Positions 33,513-43,806 of a stretch of 64,000 bases of DNA are shown in pieces (within the stretch, counting starts at the first letter, position 1; every line of letters starts with the position of its first letter). This stretch comes from Parietaria judaica (Eukaryota; Streptophyta; Magnoliopsida; Rosales; Urticaceae), in contig OX940869.1 of assembly GCA_954871525.1 (NCBI GenBank), positions 13,757,001 to 13,821,000 of the forward strand, read 5' to 3'. Below the pieces are notes generated by a model. It ran no database searches and had not been told where the DNA came from. It worked only from the letters and a program-made list of their open reading frames with translations. The translations under genes were made by a program, and so were the position numbers.

Positions 33513-34065
33513 TGTTGGATCCCAATTCACGGATCTGCAAAGAACACGAATAACACCAAAAGAAATCGAACCAAAAATAAAGGACACAAGCTTTTGGGAG
33601 AAGAAATTCTCTGATTAATAATCGAAGGCAATATACAAGGAGATAAACTCGAAATTCTAATGGACTCTACACATTACAAAGTGTACATGCTAGGTATTTT
33701 TATAGCCTCACATAGGCGAAACCCTAGCTAACCAAATCGCACAAAATCAGGAAACTACCCTAAATAATCCTATCAAATCTTTGACTTGATCTTTGCTTAT
33801 TCCTCAAGCTACGCGCTTTCCTTGCTGGGTAGTTGCTGACTTTCCCTTTCCTGCCCGGACAGCTTCTCTGTCCCCGAGCTGGCCTGCTCGTCTGCCTCTG
33901 GCCGGGCTTGCCTTCTATCCGGATGTTCTGCTCGTGTTCACCCGAGCTGGGCTGAACAGCTGTCCGTCTTCTGTTCTGGTCGGTACCCGGGCTGACTCCT
34001 CGCAAGTGTTTCTGCCCGTCCTGGGTTCTGGTCGTCATCCGGACTAAGTCAAGCTTAAGCTCACA
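33513..34065 (-). mobile_element. Solo LTR inserted in the CACTA element
   Basis: On the minus strand it starts TGTGAGCTTAAGC and ends GATCCAACA. It is flanked by a perfect GCGGC direct repeat at 33508-33512 and 34066-34070, and lies in a CCGCGGC cluster. It is 553 bp with no internal domain or second LTR, so it is the product of recombination between two LTRs. A long GC-richer half lies at about 33830-34050. The source family is not recognised. Confidence 0.75.
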
Positions 34066-34389
34066 GCGGCGACTATAACCAACGACACTTAAATGTGTCG
34101 TCGTACAGCACACTTGCCGCGGCACAATATTGTGTGCCGCGGCAAATTCTGGAAGAAACATACCCGTAGCTTTTGTTAAAATGGATGTAAATTTCGCCGC
34201 GGCTAAAATAACAATGCCGCGGCTAATTTAGATCATTTTTTTATTTTCCATTTTTCACTTGAAAAAAAAAAAAAAAAAAAACCTCTTATTTTACTCTTAG
34301 TTTATATTATTACACTTTATTTAACTGAGTATAATTTATAATTAGTAAATGAACACCACGAATGCATTGATTTCCCAAGTAAAATTATG

Positions 34390-34760
34390 CAAAAAAGGGT
34401 TTTAGGATTTAGGGCTTAGGGTTAGGGTTTAACTCATTTAGGGTTTAGGGTTTAGGAACCAATTTTATTTAAACAAAAATTAATGCAAGAGTACATAATG
34501 AAATTATTTCCCAAGTAAAGGGTTTTAGGGTTTTAGGGTTTAGGGTTTAGGGTTTAGGGTTTAGGGTTTAGGGTTATGGTTTAACCATTTATTAAATTCT
34601 TAAACAACGAATTTTATTTAAACAAAAAATAATTTCAAGAGTATATAATTAATCTATTTCCGAAGTTTCCTTTTGCCAAAAAGGGTTTTAGGGTTTAGGG
34701 GTTAGGGTTAGGGTTAAGGTTAGGGTTACTTAGGGTTAGGGTTAAGGTTAAGGCCGTTAG
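34390..34760 (+). repeat. Interstitial telomere-like repeats inside the CACTA element
   Basis: The plant telomere word TTTAGGG occurs many times. The purest part is six perfect units at 34533-34574. Around it are diverged forms such as TTTTAGGG, TTAGGG and TTAAGG in two or three blocks (34390-34450, 34515-34580, 34680-34760). All run in the same strand sense. It is bounded on both sides by CACTA sequence, so it is not a chromosome end. Confidence 0.8.
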
Positions 34761-34944
34761 CTAGGGTTCTAAACTTTTTCATTAAGTTACAAACTAATTA
34801 TGTCAAACTTAGTGTTGACTAATTATATATAATGTTACAATAATAAACTACATCAAAAAATGTAAAAATATATCTCAAATTAACCACTATATTAAGTATA
34901 GGTACTTTTGCCTCTATTCTAAAATTAATTTTCAGAGAGATTTA

Positions 34945-35060
34945 TAAGTCTGCCGCGGCATATTTTTATTAGCCGCGGCATAATATTTAATCCGACGACA
35001 CTTTTTAGTGTCGTTGGAATGTTAGCCGCGGCAACTTGATAAGTCGCCGCGGCATGTTGA
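34945..35060. repeat. Internal cluster of CACTA subterminal words
   Basis: Copies of GCCGCGGCA and GACGACACTTTTTAGTGTC are found about 1.4 kb inside the right end. They look like a third cluster similar to the ends, next to the one at 33290-34240. They may mark rearranged terminal segments. Confidence 0.6.
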
Positions 35061-35273
35061 AAAAGTTGTTTTGTTTTTCTATCTTTTACACATTGAAAAA
35101 ATTAAAAAAATCAACGGTAAGTACTCGCTTCTGACAATTTAACTTAAATCACATCAGTAACTTATATTATGAAATAATAATAAATGTTTAATCATAAATA
35201 AAGTCATAAAACTACATTATTAAACAAGTAGAATGAAATAAAAAATTATTATTAATATTGATAAGTGAATATT

Positions 35274-35659
35274 TCATTCAATTTCTGTTGACGGGATGTC
35301 TAGACGTCGCAACTTAGAAACATCATCATCATCAAAGTTCTCGACCTCTTCAATGCTCGGTAGCTTCTTCGAGAATGGTGCGATGGTGGTTATGTCTACG
35401 GCTTCTTCGTTGGAATATTCTTCTACGTTTTTTGCCTTCACATGCACGACAAGAGATAATTCTGGATCAATCGGGTCGGAGACATAAAACACTTGAGTTG
35501 CTTGGGATGCCATTATAAATGAATCATTGGCGTAGTCCACTCGTCTAAAGTCAACGACTGTAATTCCGTCAACGTCAACTTTTACGTAGTTGTTGTCGGC
35601 CCATTTGCACTTAAACAATCCAACTCGCAAACCACAATAATCAAGCTCCCAGATATCTT
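35274..35659 (-). pseudogene. DUF4216 C-terminal remnant of the CACTA TNP2 transposase
   Basis: The exon starts at an AG acceptor (35659) and ends at a stop at 35274. It contains WELDYCGLRVGLFKCKWA, VDVDGITVVDFRRVDYAND and SQATQVFYVSDPIDPELSL, typical of the DUF4216 domain that ends TNP2-like transposases. The rest of the transposase is absent to the right; only non-coding DNA and the terminal repeats follow. So this is a leftover, and the element lacks its main enzyme. Confidence 0.75.
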
Positions 35660-36069
35660 CTACAATTAACAATTCCAAAACCTAATCACAATTTCAAAAC
35701 CTAACCACAATTCACAATTCCTAAACCTAATCACAATTCACAATTCCAAAACATACTCACAATTTCAAAGCCTAATCAAATTCACAATTTCAAAATCATA
35801 AAATCGCATAAAATCCAAACCTAATCGCATAAAATCATTAAAAAAAAACCCAAAGCATTATTCAACCCTAAAAATCGATAAATCCTAAAAATTCAAGCAA
35901 AAACACCAAGAGATCATGCCTAACCTTTGAACGGCGGGAGACGGCAAGCGACGGCGGGAAACGGCGGGCGAAGGCGGGCGACGGCGAATGGGTCGAGGTC
36001 GCGGCGGCGAGCGAAGGCGAGAGAGAGAAAGAGAAATTTAGGGTTCGTGCGAAATGAGGGATTTCGGCT

Positions 36070-36502
36070 CCTGTTTGGGTTAAAACACGACTCTCGCCGC
36101 GGCAAACTTAAATTCGCCGCGGCGAGTCACCCCAACGACACTAAAAAGTTTCGTTGGACATGAAGGTCGTTTTCCATCCCGACGACACTAATGTATGCGT
36201 AGTTGGAAACATAACCCGCCACGGCAACATAATATTCGCCGCGGCATATATTTGAATTTTCAACCCCTCCAGACGACACTCATATATGTGCGTAGTTGAA
36301 CACCATTCGCCACGGCAAATATGAAGTTGCCGCGGCGAATACATGATTCCGACGACACATAAAAATTTGCGTCGTCGGAATTCTATTTTTTTTTAACTCC
36401 GACTACGCATAATATTTTCCATCGTCGAATATATGATTCCAACGACGCTTTTTGTCTTGCGTAGTGGAAGCTCCGTAGTATAATCTCATATTTGTAGTAG
36501 TG
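36070..36502. repeat. Right subterminal repeat region of the CACTA element
   Basis: Words like GACGACACTAATG, CCGCGGC and GCGTAGTTGGA are repeated in both orientations up to the terminal CACTACTACAAA repeat. This mirrors the left end. Confidence 0.8.
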
Positions 36503-37518
36503 AAATTTTGAAAAAAATAACGTGTCAGTTTCCTTTTGTGTATAGAGACTATTTCATACAACGGTTTTGGATTTTTATTTTATTTTATAATGATGACATC
36601 TTAGGGTCTCGATCAAACTCATTTTAATAACTGCAAGCTCATATCAATATGATTATTTAAAATTATAAGCAATAAAGGTATATATTGGTTTATAGAAAAG
36701 AGTTTTTTTTCTTTCTTTTGATAATAATGACATCTTAGGGTCTTATGGTATAAAAACTCTGAATGAATTTTAAGAAGTTTAATTACTATATGATATATTA
36801 TTGGTCTAAAACTACATCTACATATATTTTTGCTTTGAGGATAAGAAAAGCTTACCCTGAGGAAAACAGCGTCAGCACTGGGAATACTCTCAAACATGTT
36901 ACCCTCAACATGTCTCACTCCCGGCCACGCCGGCGCGGCAGCGGCGACGTGTGGCAGATCAAAGTTCACCCCCTCGATTTGCGGCTGCGATTTCACAATT
37001 TCCGCAACTGCCGCTCCGGTCCCGCCGCCCACGTCCACCAACGACCTCAAACCGCTAAACCCTTCGATATACTCCGTCATGACCGCTCTCATCGTGATCT
37101 TGGCCGTTTTTCCCAAGGCATCGTTGAGCAGCTTGTTTAACTTGCTGTTCCCCGATGCGAACTCCCATATCTCCTTCTCGTGGGCCTGCTTGAACGCGAC
37201 CCCTCCTCGTTTCACGCACGTGCCGAAGAAGTGCCACAGCGCCATCAGACTCGGGTCGGTCTGCATCAGAAGCATCAGAGCCAGGCTTAGAGTGTCGTGG
37301 TCCGGTGACGCGTCTTGCAACAGCCACCGCGAGGAGTCTGTGAGGCCATAGAGAGTGTCTTCCCTGGAGCCGTCGGACAAGGGATGGACAGCGAATCTGT
37401 TGCGGCGGACGAGGAGACTCATGATGCGGGCCAGGCAGGGAATGTCCGGCCTCTCTGCTTGGCCTCTCAAGCTTGCCTCGTGATTGGCTTCCATAATTCT
37501 GGTGATATTTGTGGAAAC

Positions 37519-37996
37519 TATTAATGCCGTTTTTCGGATCAACGTGAAAAGCGGCCCATGACTCCGTTTTGGGCCGGGCCCAATGACCACGCGATAGCCA
37601 CGATGGGCTTAGAGCTCCTTTCCTCGCCTTTGATGGGTCGAAAGTGGCTTCTGGATATTTCGCCTCCGTTTCCGCTCCCGCAAAGAGTGAAAAAAAAATG
37701 TGAACTCCCGAGGAGGGCAAAGGGGGGGGACCTCTGTCGCTCGCTCCGACGGTCAACATTAGTCGAGTACTTTAGGATCGGGAAGTATGATTGGCGAGCA
37801 GAGGTTTTTTGGCTTGAGAAAGCTTACCGAAATGTGCTGGGGGGCTCTCATATTTATAGAGAGCCTCGTGCGACCCCTAAGGGGTCGTATCGACCCCTAA
37901 TTAGGGGTCGTAAGGCACGATTTATGTTTTAGGAGTCGTTGCGACCCCTAAAACCATATTTCTATCTTTAGGGGTCGTAGCGACCTCTAATTGGCG
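37519..37996 (-). repeat. 3' LTR copy of the LARD-like element
   Basis: It matches the copy at 40591 until about 37996, where it goes into the 45-bp array. It contains palindromic GACCCCTAATTAGGGGTC words. Its distal bases (first part in minus-strand sense) are missing or diverged. Confidence 0.6.
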
Positions 37997-38217
37997 GGAT
38001 TATGATCCGGCTTTTCTCGGTCTTTGTTGCCTGAGTTGGCGGGATTAAGATTCGGCCTTTCTCGGTCTTTGTTGCCTGAGTTACCGGGATTAAGATCCGG
38101 CTTTTTCTCGGGCTTTGTGCTTGAGTCTGCGGGATTAAGATCCGGCTTTTCTCGGTCTTTGTTGCATGAGTTGCCAAGTTTAAGATTCGGCATTTCTCGG
38201 TCTTATTTTGCTTGTCT
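37993..38217. repeat. 45-bp tandem array, five units
   Basis: The unit, beginning GGCGGGATTAAGATCCGGC and containing TTCTCGGTCTTTGTTGC, is repeated five times with a 45-bp period. The last unit is most diverged. Since 45 is a multiple of three, both strands read open 15-residue peptide repeats. This by itself is not evidence of a gene. Confidence 0.85.
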
Positions 38218-39780
38218 TTGTTGAGTGATTCAGATCTTCATCGATGTTTCCATGATTCGGATCTTGACCCTTTTTTATATTGGGTCGTCGACGTCAAGTT
38301 CATGACTAAGACTTCGACCATTATTTTTCTCGTGACTCGGATCAGGCCTTCGGCGTAGTTTTCGATATCGGATCTTGACCCCTTTTTTATGTCGGGCCGT
38401 CAACGTTGATTTTGTGATTCCTTATAATTATATATACATATTTTTGTACATATATATATTTTTTTCTTTTATATATATAATGATTGTTTTTGTGTATGAA
38501 TGTACATATTGGTATATACATACTTTTGCTTTGTGTCGTTTGTGTTTATACACACATGTTTTTTTTTATTCACAATATTCTTTGTCGTTTTTGTCTTGCG
38601 TGTATATCTGTTTATAAATATATATGTCTTTTTCCTCTTTCTTCCCCCTTCGTCGAGCAAAAGAGCATAGGGGCTCTCTTCTTTTTTCTTTTTCTTCTCT
38701 CCTTCGGCGAGCTCGAGCAGCAAAGAGGTTCCCCTCTTTTTTCTTCTTCAGATCCACCTCCGCCTCCGACCGTCGGAGTTCCGACGATGACCGCCTTTGC
38801 AGTGGCGACGGTGTTCCCAGGCGAGCACGTGGGCGGCTGGGCTTCCTCGATCGAAATGGCGCATCGTGGGGCTTGCGAACTCCTGTCTTCAGGCGCAGTG
38901 ACGACGATGAAGGAGGCGGCGCCATTGATGGGTTCGGAGCTCGCTAGCGCGCTCAGAGGTGGTGGGTGGTAACCAAAACTCAGACTCGACGCTTCGGAGG
39001 GCCGGCGACGTTGATCGGGCTTCCTTATTCGTTGATGAGCGCGAAATGGAGGGCGACCGCTATTGCGAAGTATCAGACTTCCGCCGCCGGGTGGTGGCGT
39101 TGTGGAGTTGCACGGAGTTCCCGGTGCCAAGGGAACAACTTCGGCGGAGGATCAACGACAGCGAGCGCGAGGTCTCACGCGGCGGCCTGCTCTTGGATCT
39201 TTTGTACGATTTTCGTTGTGCAGGGTCAGGGAAAGGTGACGTCACCGCACCGGAGAGTAAGAGGGGCCTCGGGAACGCCGCTGGTTTTGGCTGTGGAGGG
39301 TCTCCTTGGCTTGGGCGTTGATTCCCGTGCCTGCAGCGGCGGCGAAGAGTCAAAATCAATGGTGAAGCTCTTGGTTTTGCAGAGTTTGGCTTGGATGTTT
39401 GAGGACGAGCCCAGCATTTGCTCCGGAGGATTCTCCTTTAGCTTCAAGTGCAGGTGCTTTGGGTTCGCGCGAGAATCCGAGTCCGAGACAGTGATGGTAG
39501 TCTCACTTGCTTTGGTAGGCGACCATGCTGACGGGTTTATGTCCGAGAGCCGATCGAGATTGGACTCATAACTGAGAGCGAGGCTTTGAGTAGTTTTGTT
39601 GACTAATTCCGTGTAAACCTTGAACTTAGTTTTTGTGTGTGCTAGCGTGGGCGAGATGCTCGATGATTTTGCAGGTACCTTGCTTTGGGAGGCGATTGTG
39701 CAAACGGGTCATGCCCGAGAGCCGATCGAGATTGGACTTATAGTCATTGGATGACCGAGAGCGAGGCTTGTGGTCGGTCT
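38218..39780. other. Interior of the LARD-like element, no gene supported
   Basis: An AT-rich stretch (38400-38640) is followed by a GC-rich one (38650-39560) with overlapping open frames on both strands and no recognised domain. Words such as GAGAGCCGATCGAGATTGGAC are repeated at about 39547 and 39719. It could contain a captured gene fragment, but nothing is recognisable. Confidence 0.4.
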
Positions 39781-40440
39781 CAAGGACGTTCTCCGTGGAG
39801 GGCCGTTGCCGTGCCTCCGGGTTTTCCCGTTATGCTGGCTCCGAGTCTTGTCTTTTTACTCCCGCTGGGTTCCTGTGTTTGTCGAGGACTTCCTTTGCTA
39901 TGACGTTGACTCCTTAAGCGCGTCTTGGATTGCCCGTGGCAAACGTGAGGTTACGTGCGACAGGTACCTCCGATCTTGGCTTTGTGCTCTCGCCGGGCTC
40001 CCGTCTTTGTCGAGGACCTCCTTTGCGATAGAGTCAATTCCTTAAGCGCGCGGTGGATTTCTGGTGGAGAACGTAAGATTACGTGTGACAGGTGGCTCAG
40101 GTCTTGGCTTTTTAGCTCCCGCCAGGCTCCCGTCTTTGCCGAGGACCTCATTTGCGATGGTCTCGACTCCTTGAGCACGCAGTGGATTGCCGGTGGCGAA
40201 TGGAGGTTACGTGCGATGAATGATTCCCAGGTCTTGGATTTTTGCTCTCGTCGGGCTCCCCGTCTATGCCGAGGACCTCCTTTGCTATGGTTTTGACTCC
40301 TTAAGTGCACGGTGGATCGCCGGTGGCGAGCGCGAGGTTAATTGCGACAAGGGATCCGGTCTTTGCTTTTTTGCCCCCGCCGGACTCCTTTCTTTCCCGA
40401 GAACCTCCTATGCGATGGCGTCAATTCCTTAAGCGTCTTC
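39781..40440. repeat. ~129-bp tandem array, about five units
   Basis: A unit with CGAGGACCTCCTTTGCGAT, CTCCTTAAGCG and GGATTGCCGGTGGCGAA recurs. The TTTGCGAT landmark is at 39896, 40024, 40153, 40283 and 40411, so periods are 128-130 bp. Identity between neighbouring units is about 75-85% by eye. Frames through it are an effect of the repeat. Confidence 0.85.
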
Positions 40441-40590
40441 GTCACCTAAGCATATTTCATCGCATAAGCGTCTTTCGCCATACGTGCTCCTTTTCCTGCA
40501 CGCCTAAGTAGTGGAGAATGAATTTGAATGAAATTTTGCTGGCGGGACTCCGAGGTTGAACTTGTCGTGCCCCCTCCTTCTAGCGCCAAA

Positions 40591-41194
40591 TGTTAATGCC
40601 GTTTTTCGGATCAACGTGAAAAGCGGCCCATGACTTCGTTTTGGGCCGGGCCCAATGACCACGCGATGGCCACGATGGGCTTAGAGCTCCTTTCCTCGCC
40701 TTTGATGGGTTGAAAGTGGCTTCTGGATATTTCGCCTCCGTTTCCGCTCCTGCAAAGAGTGAAAAAAAAAAAAACGTGAACTCCCGAGGAGGGCAGATGG
40801 GGGGACCTCTGTCGCTCGCTCCGACGCTCAACATTAGTCGAGTACTTTAGGATCAGGAAGTATGATTGGCGAGCAGATGTTTTTTGGCTTGAGAAAGCTT
40901 ACCGAAATGTGATGGGGGGCTCTCGTATTTATAGAGAGCCTCGTGCGACCCCTAAGGGGTCGTATTGACCTTAGGGGTCGTAAGGCACGATTTATGTTTT
41001 AGGGGTTGTTGCGACCCCTAAAACCATATGTTTATCTTTAGGAGGGACCCCTAATTAGGGGTCGTAAGGCACGGTTTATGTTTTAGGGGTCGTAGTGACC
41101 CCTAAAACTATGCTTTTATCTTTAGGGGTCGTAGCGACCCCTAATTAGGGGTTGTAACGACCCTTAAAAGCATGTTTTTGGAATAGATCCCGCA
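40591..41194 (-). repeat. 5' LTR copy of the LARD-like element
   Basis: It is longer than the other copy because of extra GGGGTCG words (GACCCCTAATTAGGGGTCGTAAGG) repeated 41010-41150. It ends CGCA at 41194 on the plus strand. Confidence 0.6.
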
Positions 41195-42404
41195 TTAGTA
41201 TTCCCAAGTCGGTTTTGAGTTGACTTTATCGGGGCGGGTCTCACTGACTTTTCTGAGTCTTGTTAGAGTTGACTTTTTCGGGGCGGACCCGGATTGCCTT
41301 CGTGGGCCTTTGGTGTTTGAGCCTTTTTTTAATGTGTTTATTGGGCTGAGCCTTAACATTTTTAGGCTCCGAAAAATACACATAACAGTAACTATCTCGT
41401 TACTTTTCACATATGTATATATTATATTATAATATATATATATATATATATAGAAATTGAAGACCAAAAAGTATTGGCAAGAAAAAGACATAAGAGTTGA
41501 AAATTAAAAATGGCATAATTAAGTTGCCGTGGCCTATTGAAGTTGGCCAAAGTTATGAGCTCTTTCTTGTCCTCTGTTTTGAAATTAATACAAACCACAT
41601 ATGGATTGTTCAGATTTGATATGGCGATAGAAATGGAATACAGCAAGATTACTTTTCGGATTGAGTGTTTTGGAGTCAGGAAACTAATAACTTGTGGATA
41701 CCAAGCAGTGAGAAAAAAGAAACAAGTTAACCGATCGGTTACATCCACAAGTAACTAATATTTTCATTTTTGTGATGATATAAATTAAAAAAAAAAAAAA
41801 ACGCTGAAATTTCCAAAGTTCATTATTCTTGACAGCCGAAGTTTTCAATATCTATTATTTTGCTTTTTTCTAAAACTTTGTCCACTTTTCAATAGATATT
41901 ATCGAAATTCTTAATATGCCGCTGAATCTTGGACACTTGAGAGAGAGATTTAGTAAGGAACATCCAAAATTTTTATTAATTCAATTGAAAAAAGAAAATT
42001 GTTTTATTAATTCAATCAAACAAAGAAAAAAAAATTGATTATAAGCAAAATAGTGAATGTTCAAAACTTTGATCTTATAGAAAGATTGGGTTTATACTTT
42101 AAACTATAAACACGAGAGCATTTAGTACATATGTTGCGATTGACCCTAAAATTACATAAGGGGACTCCAAAATATTAATAAGATTATGAACAATATGATT
42201 CCAAATATTTAGGAAAAGTTAATTTTTGGAACCATTATATTGAAAGAGACAATTTATTTACAACCGTGTCGATAAAAAACCGATAATATTATAGACTCTG
42301 AAATTATTCACATTCACAACCGGTTAACCAACCCCAAATTATCACAATATGATCCACTTCATAACATTGTAAGCAATTAAAATCCAAAAATTCAACCGTT
42401 GAAA
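41195..42404. other. Intergenic sequence
   Basis: A TATATATATA run lies at 41430-41450. A short frame from 41422 to 41748 on the minus strand has no recognised domain. Nothing further is seen; the last part is the 3' side of the next gene. Confidence 0.45.
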
Positions 42405-42845
42405 TTAAAATCCAATAGGGTTCTTATTCACTGGCGAGGGACAGGAAGCCTTCACGGAGAGACGGCAATTTCGAGACCAACCCGAAGCGGCCCGCAGAAA
42501 CGTCACAGCAGAGACCACGGCGTTGACAGCCTTCACAGCTAAACTCTTGCAGAGTCTCCGAGGCGCGGCTCTCCGGCGGCTCTGAAGCTTCTCCGCCGAG
42601 GCAAGCTCGTACGATTTCAAGAAAATCCGCCGCTGCTTCGCTCTGTAGCTTCGAGAATTTCCATTAGTTTTGAAGGGATACATAATGGTGTGATCTAGCT
42701 TCTTTCTCTTAGAGGACCCTCTTGAGGACCTGACATGCTGCTTACTTGCTTCGCCGAGCCGGGGGCGACGATCCAATGGCTCGTAGCCGTCGGCGGATGA
42801 TCGACGGCTGAGAGTCGTCGTGGAGCTCCGGACGAGGGCGTTCAT
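42405..42845 (-). CDS. Small single-exon protein of unknown function, 146 aa
   Basis: An uninterrupted frame runs from the ATG at 42845 to the stop at 42405. It starts MNALVRSSTTTLSRRSS and is rich in Arg, Ser and Lys. It contains the charged stretch SYRAKQRRIFLKSYELASAEK (about residues 65-85) and a C-terminal part with several Cys. There is no signal peptide and no clear membrane helix. I do not recognise the family, though the start and the RRIFLKSYELAS stretch look like conserved small plant proteins. GC content is higher than its surroundings, supporting coding. The next 150 bases upstream are AT-rich, as expected for a promoter. Confidence 0.6.
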   Translation of the reverse strand: MNALVRSSTTTLSRRSSADGYEPLDRRPRLGEASKQHVRSSRGSSKRKKLDHTIMYPFKTNGNSRSYRAKQRRIFLKSYELASAEKLQSRRRAAPRRLCKSLAVKAVNAVVSAVTFLRAASGWSRNCRLSVKASCPSPVNKNPIGF

Positions 42846-43806
42846 GGTGAATTAGTTCGTTAAGCAAGGTTTTGTTTACTCTTTTATATGTGTAGAAATA
42901 CTGGTGAAGGTTCTTGTTATATATATTTATTAATGCAATACTTTGAATAAGTTTCTTGTTCAATAGTTGACTGTTAGTTTCTTTATTGGTGGGCGTGGAT
43001 ATAATATATTTATTGAATGTTTGAATATTAATTTATTAAATAATTCAACAACTTAGTTTATTAGCTCCTTTAAAAAAATATTTTTGTGCTTTAGTATATC
43101 TGAAATGTCCTCTTTATATTATAGTAGATTTGAATTCAAAATACACAGGCGAGAGTTCTTAATTAAAGTAAAAAAAAATATATATGTAAAAATATAAAAA
43201 AAAAATCGAATAAATTTAAACTTTTCTAAAGATTTGCGAAGTATACAACATTTGTAATGATAAATTGAGAATTTGGTCATGAACACTTATATTAAATAAA
43301 TTGGGTGTAAACAACTTTAATTAAAGTTAAAATTGACATTGTGCCGCATGACACATGTATATTTTGAGGCTGCCACATCGACAAATTTATGCGACACGTG
43401 TCCGAGAGAGAGAGATTGATGACATTAGCAACTTTCACCGAGGAAAAAAAGGATTGATATTTTCATTGCTACGGTGCTACCTTTAATGTAAAAAATATAA
43501 TGTAGTTTAGCCTCAATTAAACCTTCCATCAACTATAAACTTAACATTTTTTTCGCAATTTCCCCTTGGATATTCATTATAAGAAACAACGCCCCTTACA
43601 CGTTCAAAAAACAGCACATTACACCCTCAATGTGTTAAAGATGGTGGAAAAAAATGTTAGTTTGTGCTCAACAGATTTTATACTCAAATTTTATTATCGT
43701 CAACTAATTACCGAATAAGATCAATATATAAAATATAAAAACGGCACTACTATGAAGCAATTGATGAGTAACTAGTAGGTTTTTTTCCATGCACTTTCGT
43801 GTATAT
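42846..43806. other. AT-rich intergenic sequence
   Basis: No gene or clear TE end is seen. The first part is the presumed promoter of the small minus-strand gene. Confidence 0.5.

Larger units (their letters stand above)
29253..36502 (-). mobile_element. CACTA (En/Spm) transposon, 7.25 kb, defective
   Basis: Ends are CACTACTACAAA with the inverse TTTGTAGTAGTG, and a 3-bp duplication AAA lies at 29250-29252 and 36503-36505. These are the defining features of CACTA elements. Subterminal regions hold many CCGCGGC and GTGTCGTTGG type words in both orientations. The element's genes are on the minus strand: a DUF4216 remnant and a Transposase_24/Ulp1 gene. The main TNP2-type transposase core is missing, so it is defective. 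It carries a solo LTR, a telomere-like tract and internal copies of the subterminal words. It interrupts a methyltransferase intron. Confidence 0.92.
29003..37518 (-). pseudogene. COMT-type plant O-methyltransferase, split by a CACTA insertion, 5' end lost
   Basis: Exon 1 remains at 36856-37518 (minus) and exon 2 at 29003-29231; the 7.25-kb CACTA element (29253-36502) lies in the intron. Exon 1 starts mid-domain at VSTNITRIMEANH (the dimerisation part lacks its N-terminus, removed with the LTR element to the right). It carries the SAM-binding motif LVDVGGGTGAAVAE, NFDLPHV and GNMFESIP, ending AVFLR at a GT donor. Exon 2 starts at an AG acceptor with WIMHYWGDEDCVRILKNC (catalytic-region His) and GKIFIVE, then loses frame in an EPEGNGVFEDTALAFDLL-like stretch, has an internal deletion, and ends KIPALQSIIEAYPV. 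These enzymes methylate phenolic hydroxyls using S-adenosyl-methionine. The original substrate cannot be told. No functional product is expected. Confidence 0.85.
37519..41194 (-). mobile_element. Non-coding LTR element (LARD-like), minus strand
   Basis: Direct repeats at 37519-37996 and 40591-41194 match closely over about 480 bp (CCGTTTTTCGGATCAACGTG onward). On the minus strand the right copy is the 5' LTR; it ends ATTAACA and is followed by TTTGGCGCT (40582-40590), a primer-site-like word of plant Ty3-type elements. The left copy is the 3' LTR, shorter at its start and ending in AATA instead of ACA. Inside there is no gag or pol, only tandem repeats and a GC-rich part with short frames on both strands. 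I could not find a target duplication, because the 5' end of the methyltransferase is also missing at this junction. LARD is an inference. Confidence 0.6.

Noticed and set aside
34390..34760. A true chromosome end
   Set aside because: CACTA sequence continues on both sides and the units are few and partly diverged.
37993..38217. CRISPR-like array
   Set aside because: Units are adjacent with no unique spacers, and the DNA is plant nuclear; it is a plain tandem array.
38484..39571. Protein genes in the GC-rich part of the LARD-like element
   Set aside because: Overlapping open frames on both strands, no domain, no matching splice pattern; likely a composition effect.
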